A stretch of DNA of 64,000 nt, from assembly GCF_037975245.1 (NCBI RefSeq), contig NC_092572.1:25492989-25556988 (forward strand), given 5' to 3'. This document shows positions 1 to 11,898 of the stretch, in pieces (the first letter of the stretch is position 1; each line of letters opens with the position of its first letter). The notes under the pieces are model-generated. The model searched no databases. It saw only the letters and a list, made by a program, of their open reading frames with translations, and was not told where the DNA came from. This DNA is from Apostichopus japonicus (taxonomy: Eukaryota > Echinodermata > Holothuroidea > Aspidochirotida > Stichopodidae). Position numbers and translations under genes: made by a program.

Positions 1-120
1 GTGTACTTACTAATTACATTTTTTTATCTATTTTTTTATTATTATTTTTATTTTTATTTTTTTTTATATATTTTTTTTTTTTATTTTTTATATTTTTTAT
101 TTATTACTTAAATTACTACA
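1..120. repeat. T-rich low-complexity sequence
   Basis: TTTTTATT-type sequence with no gene signal. Nothing was recognised from 121 to 361 either. Confidence 0.8.
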
Positions 121-995
121 TAATTTACTACTTAAAGTTTGTTTGCAACTGACAAATTAAAGTTTGTAATCAAAAGCTTACAGATAATTCATAGATCTAT
201 TTTATGCCTAAGTTGCACGTCCGTCAACAAAACTTTGGCAATGTAGGTACACATGTTGTGTCAAAGGTCATGATCAGTGATGGGCCTAAATATGCTAGAC
301 AGTCAAAACATGGTCACTCATGCTCCTCCCCCCCCCCACTCCACAAGGCCTTTTACAACCATCTCATACCACTGGCGGATCCAAGGGGGGGCCAAGGGGG
401 GCCATGGCCCCCCCAAAGGTGAGCCAAAAAGTGTTTCCGAACATTCGCTAAATCATATGATTGGAAATTAAAAAAATCGAGAGGAATAGCAGTGGTAGAC
501 TAGTCTTAACCTTTTCGTTTTCTGGTTTAAAATTAAATGCAGAGCTCCCAACTGACCCGCAATTCGCGGGAATTAGACCCGCATTCTAACACCCAAACCC
601 GCTGACCCGCACAAGCGTCCGAAAAAACCGCATTGTAATTGTCAAGTATACATAAAGAAATTGGCATCAAAGTTTGACTTAGCAACCATCATTTCTTTAG
701 CATTTAGCATAATAGAGTATAAAACCTCCTTTACAGCATCATTTGAACCTCAAATTAGCCTATAATTCTTTTCATTGTGGCGAGCAGCGAACATTTTCAT
801 GCCACGGGAAAGAATGAATTATCACCTACTATTCAATTTATTGATGTTACACAAAAAAAAGGCATATTTCTCAAAAACTTTTGGGTGACAAAAGCCTTTC
901 TAAGTGCCACCATTTTACATGTAGGCATCACCAGGATTCCAAAAAAAATTCAAAAGGGGAGGGGGACACCCCCTCCCCTTATACCCCTCCCCCAG

Positions 996-2087
996 CAATG
1001 GCGGCGGAACCGGGGGGGCTTGGGGGGCTCAGCCCCCCCCCAATAAAAAAGTTGAGGGGGCAAATGCATGATAAGCCCCCCAAATATTTACCGAGGCTCC
1101 GAAACGTGCATCTGCCCATTTTTCAATGCATACTTGTCGATCTGTCCGATGCACACGTATACTATATAGGTGTAAATAATTTTAGTAATTGCTGGGGGAC
1201 CCTCGGCCCGTCCCCTGGCTATAGACCACATTGTCACCTCAACCGCGTCTTCACGCCCCGTGAAAAGTGGAAGCAGTGAGTGTGAGTACCGGTAAGCGTA
1301 ACACAACTTCGTCTTAGGCCAATGACTTGCCTCATTTCAGCCAGTTCTCCAACATCCCCTTACTTAGCGGCGGAGCGTATATATACACAGTCAGGGGGCG
1401 GATGCCCCCCCCCCGGACGGACTCAAATGGACTGCTGGCGCCCTTTTCAGCTTTTCACTACTTTTCACTTATTCGCGATTATTGACTATTTTATTGCGCT
1501 CTCATATATACCTATTGACATTTGTCATATTCTGTTGGTGTAATTTTCCGACAAAATGGCGACGACACCTATTTATTCTCCGTTTATCTGCAAATTAGCA
1601 AGGCCCGGAAAGGGTCATTTCCTGCAATCTAGGGAGTATCTTTATCCAAAATTTTTCTGTACGCTCCGCGCCAACCTGTGGTGGCGCTCCGCTTAGATAG
1701 TGTTGAAAGCGCACCTACAGACCATTCTTGCCCCCCCCTGACCAATACCCCAAGCTCCGCCACTGCCCTTACTACACTCAAAAACGTCTTTGCGAGTACA
1801 CTACGAGTAATAGCTACTCTCTTAAAGCACCATCGAATATACAAAATTACAATGTTTTTACAGACTTTTACGTGCAATCTGAGAAATTGCAGACTTGAGA
1901 CCCATATTTTAGGGCTAGGTATTCGCAGCATCAAACACTCGGGAAGTGCCGTTTCCGGCCATCTGGAGGTTTGAAAAAACCCAAAATTTTCTTGTACGCT
2001 CCGCGCCAACCAATGGTGGCGCTCCGCTTAGATAGTCTCCATACATTAGCCCCCCCCCCCAATAATTTTTCCGTTCCGCCGCACCTG
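996..2087. mobile_element. Level-3 hAT-like element, TSD TCCCCCAG
   Basis: The left end CAATGGCGGCGGAAC at 996 and the right end GTTCCGCCGCACCTG at 2087 are imperfect inverted repeats (12 of 15). The 8-bp TCCCCCAG is duplicated at 988-995 and 2088-2095. About 680 bp is native sequence. No coding capacity. It contains the level-4 element and shares a segment near 2000-2035 (CGCGCCAACC...CTTAGATAGT) with the 1365 and 39505 elements. Confidence 0.75.
1365..1765. mobile_element. Level-4 (innermost) hAT-like MITE, 401 bp, TSD CCCTTACT
   Basis: The left end TAGCGGCGGAGCG and the right end AGCTCCGCCACTG are inverted repeats; CCCTTACT is duplicated at 1357-1364 and 1766-1773. The segment at about 1660-1705 (CGCTCCGCGCCAACC...CGCTTAGATAGTG) recurs at about 1998-2035 and in weaker form at 39689-39733, so at least three elements in the window belong to related families. 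Confidence 0.72.
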
Positions 2088-2494
2088 TCCCCCAGGACGG
2101 CGATTCGTGGCATGGACCAGCATTTGCCTTCTCAAGAGTTGGGAGCTATGTAAATGTATGAGCATGAGGATTTACAGTTTAACACAATTTTGCAGTTACA
2201 GGCTGGTTGTAAGAAATTTATAACCTATGAGAAATAAAATTTCTTGAGAAAGATGATCCCAACTTTGTTTTATAAATATTTTAGAAAATTACACCTGGGA
2301 AACATTTTTTTAGAAGTAAATTAACATCACCATTGTACACTTTTGTCGCACCAAATTGCATCTGAGGGCATTCAGCAATAGAAAATTTTACAAAGGGGAG
2401 GGGGCCCCCTCCCCTTACACCCCTCCCCCATATCACTCTAATGCCACTTTGGCCCCTCCCAAACAAAGGTCCTGGATCCGCCAGTGTCTCATAC

Positions 2495-4669
2495 TACTCT
2501 CTCAAAGTATCTTTCCATCGTTGAAGCATTTAATTTGCCTAATATATACGTAAGCACGACCCTTTCAATTAATGTCTGTCCAGGTCATATTGGAATTTAT
2601 TGCGGAAGCACAAGGAAATTCTGACTTTTTCTAGCTTCCATTTTTTCTTAGCATGATAAAAAAAATGGTTCATTTATGTAGTACTGATTAATGACTGTTA
2701 AAATGAAAAATCTCAATTTTTTAACTCTGGTGGAAAGTATAAACTGCACTAAAGTACAATCAGACAATATACAGTAGCCTATAACATAAAAGTCAACTTT
2801 TCAAAAAAAGTTCTGTTACTTAGACAAGAAAATGTTGACAACTTTATTTTACCTAAAGATACTGTACATCGTTCCACTAGTGACTAAAGTTTGTCAATGA
2901 GTTTCGGTTTTCGTCAAGCTTAAGATGACACTTTGCAGGTGTACCTAAAAAGTATGACACTTTTTTCTTTGTGATTTAGTTGCTTCCCTTTCCTGAAAAA
3001 TTCTTTTCATACTTTATCTGGAGTTAATTGAGTCAGAGATATATTCTCCTTTTGAAGTACATATGGTCTACATTTTCCAACCAACAGTACAGCGTCTCAA
3101 CCCTTTTATGTGCAAGTTCAAAATCACTTGACCCCTTTGACCCCAATTAGGTCAATTCCCAAACCAGGCTGGAATGTCAGGGTACTGGTAATCTTATTTC
3201 ACTGTTGATTTTTCGGTCTCCTTGGAGTATTGAAAGTTAAATGGAGGGAGGAAAATACAAAGCTGTTTCAAATTGCTTCGGGGAATCTGCTGAAATTTAC
3301 AGCTGGACTTAAACCAAGGTGGACATCGAGAAGGATGTATTATGCAAACTAATATGCAAGGAGGGAATCGTAGCAACTTCCTTTTTTCGTTTAGTTATTT
3401 GTTAACTTTTAGAGCGCCCTCTTCAAAGTGGAGAACTTTCGATTTGAACGGAGCCAAATTGTAACACAAGCTATTGCTCTTAATTTCTATCTATCAATAC
3501 TGGATTTGGCCAACTCTTAATTGGATTTTCCAATATCAAGAAGTATCAATATTTGAATTGGAATAAACTTAACATTTATTATACTCGGTGCTCTGCGCGG
3601 GATGTAGATTTATAAGCGAGGAGCCAAGTTAATGTAGAGTTCTTAACTTCTGGACAACACGACAAACTTTCACTATTCAAATTCAACTCTGCAGTTATAA
3701 CAACAATTTTAACCTTTACATATGGATTTTAAGTTTGGGTCATGTTCTAACAATTTGTCATCATAATTTAAAGTAATTTTCTGCAAAGGTCCCTTTGATA
3801 AAGTTTCTTAACTATTCGGCTTTTGAAAAAAACGTGAACGTTGGACCATCCCCCGATAGGCTACTCCATTGCTCAAGCTCCACCTTTAATCTGTGTTGGT
3901 TCTACAACTCTGGACACACACACTATTTATTATTAAATATACAAAATATGTGTTCAACATGTGTGTAGAACAGCTACGAAAATTCAGCAACAATGCTCAT
4001 TTTGATAGATTTTCAAACTACTTTGTCTCTTAAACACTGTAACCGGACCATCCGACCGTCGCCCCCCAGGCTACTCCATCATCCCCCCCACTCACCACCA
4101 TCCCAAATTGTCAATCTCAAATCTTTGGGTTCATATTAGGTGCAAATTGCACACACAAAGGACTACAAAATGGAATCATTGATAGTTTTACAATCAAATA
4201 TTTCAGCAACCACAGACAAATGTTACCACTGTACAATCTCCACTCAAGAATGCTTTTACCAACCGATCTGTGCCACTCTTTTATAACTATATACAATGAT
4301 CTGAATCATTGGGTATATATGAACTGTATCCTGCTTAGGAGAATGTACATGTTTGTGCATACATAGAGCTACATAATACAGTAACAGCCACTGAATAAAC
4401 ACTCAGAATTGAAGTGTTTACAAACCACTGTTTGCAGTTGACCACACAAAATAGCTGAGTCAAAAGCTAACAATCCATTCACTGTTACCATGCTCAATGG
4501 TACAGTAACTGTAAGGAAAGTATTTATTCAGTATAAAATACCAGCTGCATAAAAGCACTGCATGCTGTGATCTGCAAACAAAACATGTTTCACTAAGTCT
4601 GTAATTATTATTGTCTAGAAAATGTATTTAACACTGGTCCAAGTATATACTACATATTATATAGATCCA
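2495..4669. other. No recognisable gene
   Basis: AT-rich unique-looking DNA; no frame with domain character and no repeat beyond scattered TACTGTA heptamers. Confidence 0.6.
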
Positions 4670-5170
4670 TAATTTCAATTACAAACAATATGGACAATTT
4701 TCATGATATATTATAAGGACAATTTCAATTATAATTTAAGAGGACAATTTCAATGATATTAAGGACAATTTCAATTATGTATTATAAGCACAATCTCAAT
4801 TATGTATGATAAGGACAATTTGGCAATTTCAATTATGTATTATAATGACATTTTCAATTAGGTATTATAAGGACAATTTGACAATTTCGAATTTTTCGAT
4901 TATGTATTACAAGAACAATTTCAATTATGTATTATAAGGACAATTCAATTAAATGTATTATAAGGACATTTTTAAATTATGTACAGTATTATAATGACAA
5001 CTTCAATTATGTATTATAAGGACAATATGACAATTTAAATGTATTATAATGACAATTTCAATTATGTATTATAAGGACAATTTCAATTACAAATTATTAG
5101 GACAATTTCAATAATGTATTATAAGGACTAATTTCAATTATATCATATAAGGACAATTTCAATCAACAAT
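4670..5170. repeat. 25-bp AT-rich minisatellite
   Basis: About 18-20 degenerate copies of a unit containing ATGTATTATAAGGACAATTT. No coding potential. Confidence 0.9.
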
Positions 5171-8100
5171 TAACTAGATTAATAAGACACGGCCCTAATG
5201 AAACTACATCTGATTATTTCTACCGCAACTTGCCTACAAAAAAGATATAAGGAGTTGAAGCCTATCGTAAAGTTGCAGTCATTACTTATATCATGGAGGT
5301 GTTTTTACCTCCATGCTTATATGCATTTTTTTTTAAAATTTTTATATCAAGGCTACAGAATTGACCTTTTCCTAGTCGTTCACATACATGTGTAAAGTTC
5401 TATATATTTTATTTCTTTTATTCTTTTATTCTTCTCCCTGTGTTTCCAGCATCAAATATATTTATTTCCCAATGTTTGATGAACTGTAATAAATAAAATC
5501 TGTGTGACTAAAGCTCTCTCTCTTTATACACCCCCAAAGATTTCTCCTATTACTTGAGTAGGCAGGCTGTCTAATTGTGTCTAGTCTCAGATATCACAGA
5601 ACACCATTCCAAATCAAACTGGAGTCCAAGAAACTCTATCATACACATTGAAATTGCATCTGATGACTAAGTGTCTTCTCTGTCTCCAGTTAGGCCACTA
5701 CCTTATCACTAAACCATGAAAAATCCCATAGTAGCATTCTTTTTCTCCTATTTCCAGAAAATATCATTTCTCCCAGAGCCTTTCATGGATGACTTAAATC
5801 ACTTGGGAAGGAAACATATAATACTGTAACCCTTTGGAAGGAGGGCAGACTTTTCCTACGGCTGATCGATTTCAATTGTCTCGGTATCAAACACGCTCTC
5901 CCGATCAGAGAGAATTAACACAATGAAACTACTGATGGTTGAAAAGTACTTATTGTTGCCATATCAAGGCTTGATACTTTACATCATGAACAGACCTGGT
6001 GCTTTTATGAATATGCATAATAGCTTTGAGCAACATTCACCTAATATCATCAAAGTTATAGGCAGTTATGTAATTCAGCGCACAGCTTATAATATATTAT
6101 TTCAGAGTAAAGTACATTTCCATCAACAAAATAAGGTATTTTCTTTCACATTACCTCCATCACATTTCATTGTGAGAACAGGGAGCTGCTACCCTGCTGA
6201 GAAGTTGTGTCCCCGACAACAGTCATATGTATTTAACACCTCCATTAGTTTATATACTGTACTGCAGCCTATAGATGTGATTAGGGAAGTGTCCCCCTAA
6301 TGTGAGCTTTTAAACTGAAAGGCAGGGGCTGTATTATTATTTACTGACTTCAGAGCTGGGTTACACCAGTAGGCAAGCTCTGGTTGGGATATATCTTTGA
6401 GATACATTCATGATATAAAATACACTACTGTCTGAAATTGTCATGCATATTTGACCTCCAGGAAACCATCCTCACTTCATCCTTATTGTATCAATTAGGA
6501 GCTTATTGTTTAATGTTTATTATTAATTAGCTCAACCAAAGAATACATCATTTATTCAAACAACAAAATCTTGCCTAGAAGCAGCATTATGAACAGCAAC
6601 GGAATCGTGCAAACTGTAAATTGCAGACTTACTGTATGCAATTTTTAGCATATATAATACGTATGTGTAGTGTACTGCCTGTGCATACAGGTACGATCCA
6701 CACTATATCTAGGTAAGATCCATTTAGCTGGCCTCATTGAAGCTCTGTCAGTTAACAAAGGGTGGAATCCTGGCGTACTGTACCATACGGTTCATGCTGT
6801 AAAAGTTTATACACCAATTAGACCGGTTTGATCTCTACCAGCACACCTGGCAACAAATATATATATCGCAAGCAGGCAGTTTACGTATACGAAAGCTTCC
6901 AGGGACCTGCTTTCGTTGGGAATTAAATGTTCTAAATTAGTACTGTATAATAACAGCGCACTACAGTTTATTCTGAAGGGATAGCAGCATGTAACACAGT
7001 GTACTTAATAATACAAATATACAATTGGCTTTATTTTCCTGAGAATATATATTAAATATAAACTGTACCTATAGATACATGTGTCAATTGTCAAACATTT
7101 GTAACACAGATATTGCATCCTCCCATACAATTACTCATGACAGTTATAACATAACTTTAACAATAACAGTTAACAATAACAGTTAACAATAACAGGCTTA
7201 ACAGTAATAGACAGAACTTAACAGCACTGTATTCAGTACGACACTGTATTCAGTTGTCAGTTATACTATGCCTCACCTGTTGGCCTCCCATAACAGGAAT
7301 TTGAATGAGTAAAAAACTGCTTTTGTTTCCAGGCAATTTGACTTTCGACGATGCATTTTGAGACAGAACATGGTAGGACAGGCAGGTTCGATGCATAGCT
7401 ACTGTATATAAAATGGTTTAACACTAGGGCCGGACTAGAATCATGAACAGTATCATAAAATAATCTCTGACGTTAATAGCAAAAATTAGAGTCCCATCCA
7501 TATGGGTCATCAAAGGAAAATTAAGCATTTAAGGCAACTTTGAAGAAGGCCGGGCAAGGAGGATTACATATCAATTTATCAAACCCATTACGGTATATAA
7601 ATATGCATGTGACAAAGATTAGTTGGTTATCATAAGAGACTCGATCCACTCTCACACCGCCATTTAATCCCGCTTCCAAACAGAGACCATGTTTAAGTGC
7701 ATGTGCTGCTGCAATACCTGCCCACTTTGTCAATGCCCTCCCCTTTCCCCCCTCCCCCATGAGCTATAGTTTACGAAAATAATCGTTACCCTATAGCTCT
7801 GAATACTATGTGCCTCAATTAGATCTGACCCACAAGCTGCGTTTTTGTTCTCTTGTAGCCCCCATACTGTGCCCGTTTTTCTTTCGACAATATTCCATTT
7901 TATTATCACCCATTCGTTTGCAAAAATTTGCCTTGATTCCAACTATGAAGGACACCTATAGCACATACCCTTTTTTTTTTTCAATTTTATCAAAATCGTG
8001 GCGGCCTGAAATTTTCCTCAAAAGATTTTTTTTTTTACCTTAAATTCTTTTCTTTTCTGTCCTTCCTTTCAAAAATATATGTCACCTACAGTGACTACTA

Positions 8101-11100
8101 AATCCTATCATGGGTGCTGAACTACTATAATACAAACAAACGACACAGGGTATAACCGGCTATCGGCTCCAATGAACCAAGACCATGCGGTATTACCGAC
8201 ATGTATGCTTTTCATATTTTGTTGTGTTTGCCACCATAGCTGTGAGCATAAAAGAAAATGGAATTTTGCCTTCATTCCTGTTAATCTATAGACTATTGTC
8301 TAACCATGTGTGAACCTCACCAGTAAAGTTCACACAAAGCTACTGTACCAACTACCACCAACCCTCACAAGTCTTTAATTAGGTAACCTTGCAACTGGTT
8401 AAACAAAATAATATTTATGCAGTGTGTACTAGAATCATGGAACCCAAAAAAGCTGTTCCAAAAAAATGCTGAAATGCTGCAAAATTAAAGAGGATACTTT
8501 ATCAGACTGCCTGCTATTTAGGTTGAAGAGCTCTGCCTAATTCAGAAACTTCACCAAAAAGTTTTTGAAACCAAATGTGATTCCAGTGGATGTAAATCAC
8601 ACTGGAAATTACCGTAGTTGTAAAGCCTTGAGAATAGTAGATTTGGAAGGGAGGGAGAGGGAGGGGGAGGGTGGGGGAGAGTGCACTACATAGACCCTGA
8701 AATACGTATATCAGTTAAGGGGGCACAATCTTATGGATATATATCCTACAGAAAGTGCATTTCCATGAACAAATGAATTACACTCTTCCTATGCATACTG
8801 TATCCATTGACATAAAGGGAAGAACATTTCTAATAGATATTTCCTACCGGGAGTACAACTTACAAGTGGATATTTTAGGTGGGGCCACTGAACAATGATG
8901 ACTCTTGTACTCTCCCTAATTCTCAAACCTGTCATGGGATCAGTGGCATAGCCAGAGGGGGAAGGGGAAGGGGGTGGGAGGGAGGGAGAATGTGGAAAAG
9001 TGTCACATTATCTCTATTTCTGCTAGGATATTTTTGTGTGGGAACCATATACTGTAATCGGTCATGAGGGAGTGAGCCTGTGAGGTACAAGATGAGATAT
9101 CAGGAAGAAGGGAGAGTGTGGTAAGGGAGTGGATAAACTGCATATGGTGTCAACTTTATAGAAGACCCCCACCCTTCCCCACCCTACCCCACCCACAAAC
9201 CCTTCCCCCTAGGAACTAAATCTCCCTTTTGATTGTGGTATCCTGCACGAATCCATTTTCGTTACTCAATACTGAAAGTATACTTATATAGCTCATTTTA
9301 CCATCTTTGTCTAAATTGTGACTTTGACAAAGGAGGCAATGAAAGTCATTTGCGAGACAAACTTTCGTTTTACTTGAATCTGCTCACACCTACTGCTTAC
9401 ACCTAGCCATATGTTGTTCCAAGCCGTCAATAATTATTTATAGCAATGTAAAACAAATAAAACAAACGATTAAAGAACCTATTTATGACAAACACAGACT
9501 TGTCTGGTTGGTTGGATATATGTGTGGTACCGACAATGCCACCATATGGTGACCCGTTATAATTTTTATGTAGCATTTTGTACAAAATAGACAAATAATT
9601 TGAATTATATATGCCACCTGACAGCACGATATCATTCAAATGTACGTGTACATGTGTACGTACTGTAAGAAATTACCTCAATGAGAAACAACGAAAGCAC
9701 TACTGTTTTATGACCTTGAATAAATTAATTTAATACAGTATGTATATGGAATTGCTGAACATTTCTGGTAGATAGTAAATGCTGTAAGTCTGTAAACCAA
9801 AAATTCATCTAACCGGCCTGGAAAATAGGGACCTGAATTTCTGTCGGTAACATCACACATGCTTACAAGGAATGAAGGAATATTTTTGAATTATTATTAT
9901 TATTTTTATTATTATAATTTTTTTTTTTTTTGAATTTTGCACTTTATATATGAAATTAGCATGAAAGTTTCTTGAGTGACTATATGGTCAGAACCCAATG
10001 GAACCTTCCATTTGGAAATTCTCATTTATCATCATTTGCTTAAAAACCAAACTTGACAGCTGTGAGCAAAAGAAAAGCTTTGGCTATCATTTGTCTTCCA
10101 ATGTTCATCATTTACCAAATCATGTCGTTTCTCCGACAGGCCTATACTTTCAAAATAATACCTCCTCGGTAATTAAGTTCGGTGACCAAAATTACAGACA
10201 GCCCATACAAAGCTGTTTCAACGTGCTACAGTCTACAGGTTGTAACGCATTACTATGCATCATCATCATCATCGTTCTGGGTTTTCAACAATATCAAAAC
10301 CAAAATTAACTTCCACTTATCTTGCTCGGTAGGGTACCAAACTCCCGGGCCTAGCCAGAAGAAAAACTGTGTTAGTATAGCTGGACTGTCTGTTTTGCAG
10401 GAACTGTAATAATATCCGCAGAGAAAATTGCAAGAAAAACAATCCCTGCGGCAATCACTCACTTTTGGGAGTCAACTCTCTCCGAAGGGAACCTATTGGA
10501 AAGGCATGGATACTGTATAGGTGTGACAAGTTGAAAAGTTACAGAAATCAAAGGATACCCAAACTTTTCCTTTGTTCCCAGGCAGAGAGTTAAGGTTTAC
10601 TGCTGAGAGCATCAAATACTAGTTCGACACGCTTACAAATTAGCAGCGTCTTCGCAGACAAATATGTGAACCCTTGAAATGATGAAGGCGATTTTCAAAG
10701 CAGAATATTGTCAAATTTAAGGTCTCTCGTAGTGAGGTGGTGGAACTTTTATTCCCTTCTCGTTTTTTTTGCAGAGAAGGTCATGCACTGATGGCGTTCA
10801 GGTTTGCTTTTAAAAATAGCTTCTTGTGCAGTAGAGCCATTATAACATACACATGCATGGAGCTAGGTCGGCAACCATCAAAGAGTCAAAAGGTAATTAC
10901 AATAACAAAAACAAAAGAATGAAAACAAAGGTGATGGATTAACTTGCTCGGCTATATTATTATTATTATTATTATATAGCATAGCAAAACTTAGATATTA
11001 GATTAAAAAGGCAAAAAAGTCTGGTTGTCCAGATTTCTAATAATGGAACTTGGTGAAATTTAGCTAGTTGAAGTTGAAGAATGCGTGACCCTTATTTGAC

Positions 11101-11786
11101 TGCATGTCTAGCATATTTGGGGCCAATATATTACTGATGAATGAGAAAACAGCATACAATATTAATTGGAGAACTGATGCTGCTGTACATACGCAGCTAG
11201 CCAATTTTTGAGATCTCAGCTATTCTTTGTTACAATCCTACGAGCCCAGTGACACAGCTCTACACAGCTGGGACTGAAGTATTACTGGTTATAATTACTG
11301 TACTTTAAATTGGAACCTGGGTAAACAGATGATACACAGAATAAATGTATACCTTCCATGCAGATTTTGTTTACTGACCTCAGCTCAGGTAGTTTTGTGG
11401 TTTTTCGAGTAAACAATGACCATATCCCCTCAAGTGGCTTGTGGCCAGTGACCAATGCGATGTTCAAATAATGTGGCCCTATATACTTTCCAACAACTGA
11501 GATAGGGACAAAGAACAGTAATAAGGAGGTACTAAACCAGCTTGTCTACATCAATGGCACTTTCTTTAAGCTTAACAACAAATCAGGCCTAAGTCTCCAT
11601 GGGTGTGTTAATCCTGAAGAGAGGTCTTTTGACATCTTCATAGTCATGCCATAGGCATTCCTACAGTACTATATAACTACAAACTTCACAGAGAGGACCT
11701 ATTGATAAAAACACCTGTGCATTATTTAGACACACAGTTTAAACCATTGAAACATTTCCCATATCTCCTAACTGTTTATAATTTCA
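5171..11786. other. Gene-poor stretch
   Basis: Contains a short TAACAATAACAGT tandem repeat (7150-7196), G-rich runs near 8645-8690, a lone hAT-end-like CAGTGGCATAGCCAG (8941) without a visible partner, and ATT microsatellites near 9890 and 10957. A 125-codon frame at 5923-6300 has no family signature and is not called. Confidence 0.6.
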
Positions 11787-11898
11787 GTTGGCCTGACGTT
11801 TCGATCCTAGAAGGATCTTCTTCAAAGGCTAAAAGGCTTTTTTTCTTTTTTTTTAGCCTTTGAAGAGGATCCTGCTAGGATCGAAACGTCAGGCCAAC
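11787..11898. ncRNA. Inverted pair of hammerhead-ribozyme-like motifs (Penelope-type terminal repeat remnant?)
   Basis: Two 44-bp arms (11787-11830, minus sense; 11855-11898, plus sense) match as inverted repeats with two mismatches around a 24-base T-rich spacer. Each arm read outward gives TTGAAGA, a GATCC/GGATC stem II, GAAAC, then CGTC and a stem I strand AGGC pairing with GCCT. This is the hammerhead layout with C3 replaced by U, which in known hammerheads would be expected to impair cleavage. Related motifs occur in the terminal repeats of Penelope-like elements, and a PLE remnant lies at the right edge of this window. The transcript could also fold as one long hairpin. Confidence 0.6.

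Larger units (their letters stand above)
540..2150. mobile_element. Probable level-2 nested DNA transposon inside the outer element
   Basis: CAGAGCTCCCAACT at 540 is matched by AGTTGGGAGCTATG ending at 2150 (13 of 14 as inverted repeats). TAAATG directly abuts both ends (534-539 and 2151-2156). Six bases is short for a hAT duplication, so the class is uncertain. The interior includes a GGGAGGGGG...CCCCTCCCC block near 955-992 that also occurs in the outer element near 2396-2430, so further rearrangement is possible. Confidence 0.5.
370..2486. mobile_element. Outer hAT-like non-autonomous DNA transposon (level 1), TSD TCTCATAC
   Basis: Left end CACTGGCGGATCCA at 370 and its reverse complement TGGATCCGCCAGTG ending at 2486 form the terminal inverted repeats. 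The 8-bp direct repeat TCTCATAC lies immediately outside at 362-369 and 2487-2494. An 8-bp TSD and CA-starting TIRs of this kind are characteristic of hAT elements. No transposase frame is visible. About 500 bp is native sequence; the rest is later nested insertions. Runs of G and C beside the ends could fold back. Confidence 0.82.

Noticed and set aside
5923-6300. 125-codon + frame
   Set aside because: Atypical composition, no domain, no splice or promoter support; consistent with a chance frame.
8941-8960. CAGTGGCATAGCCAG as a hAT element end
   Set aside because: No matching inverted end or target duplication was found nearby.
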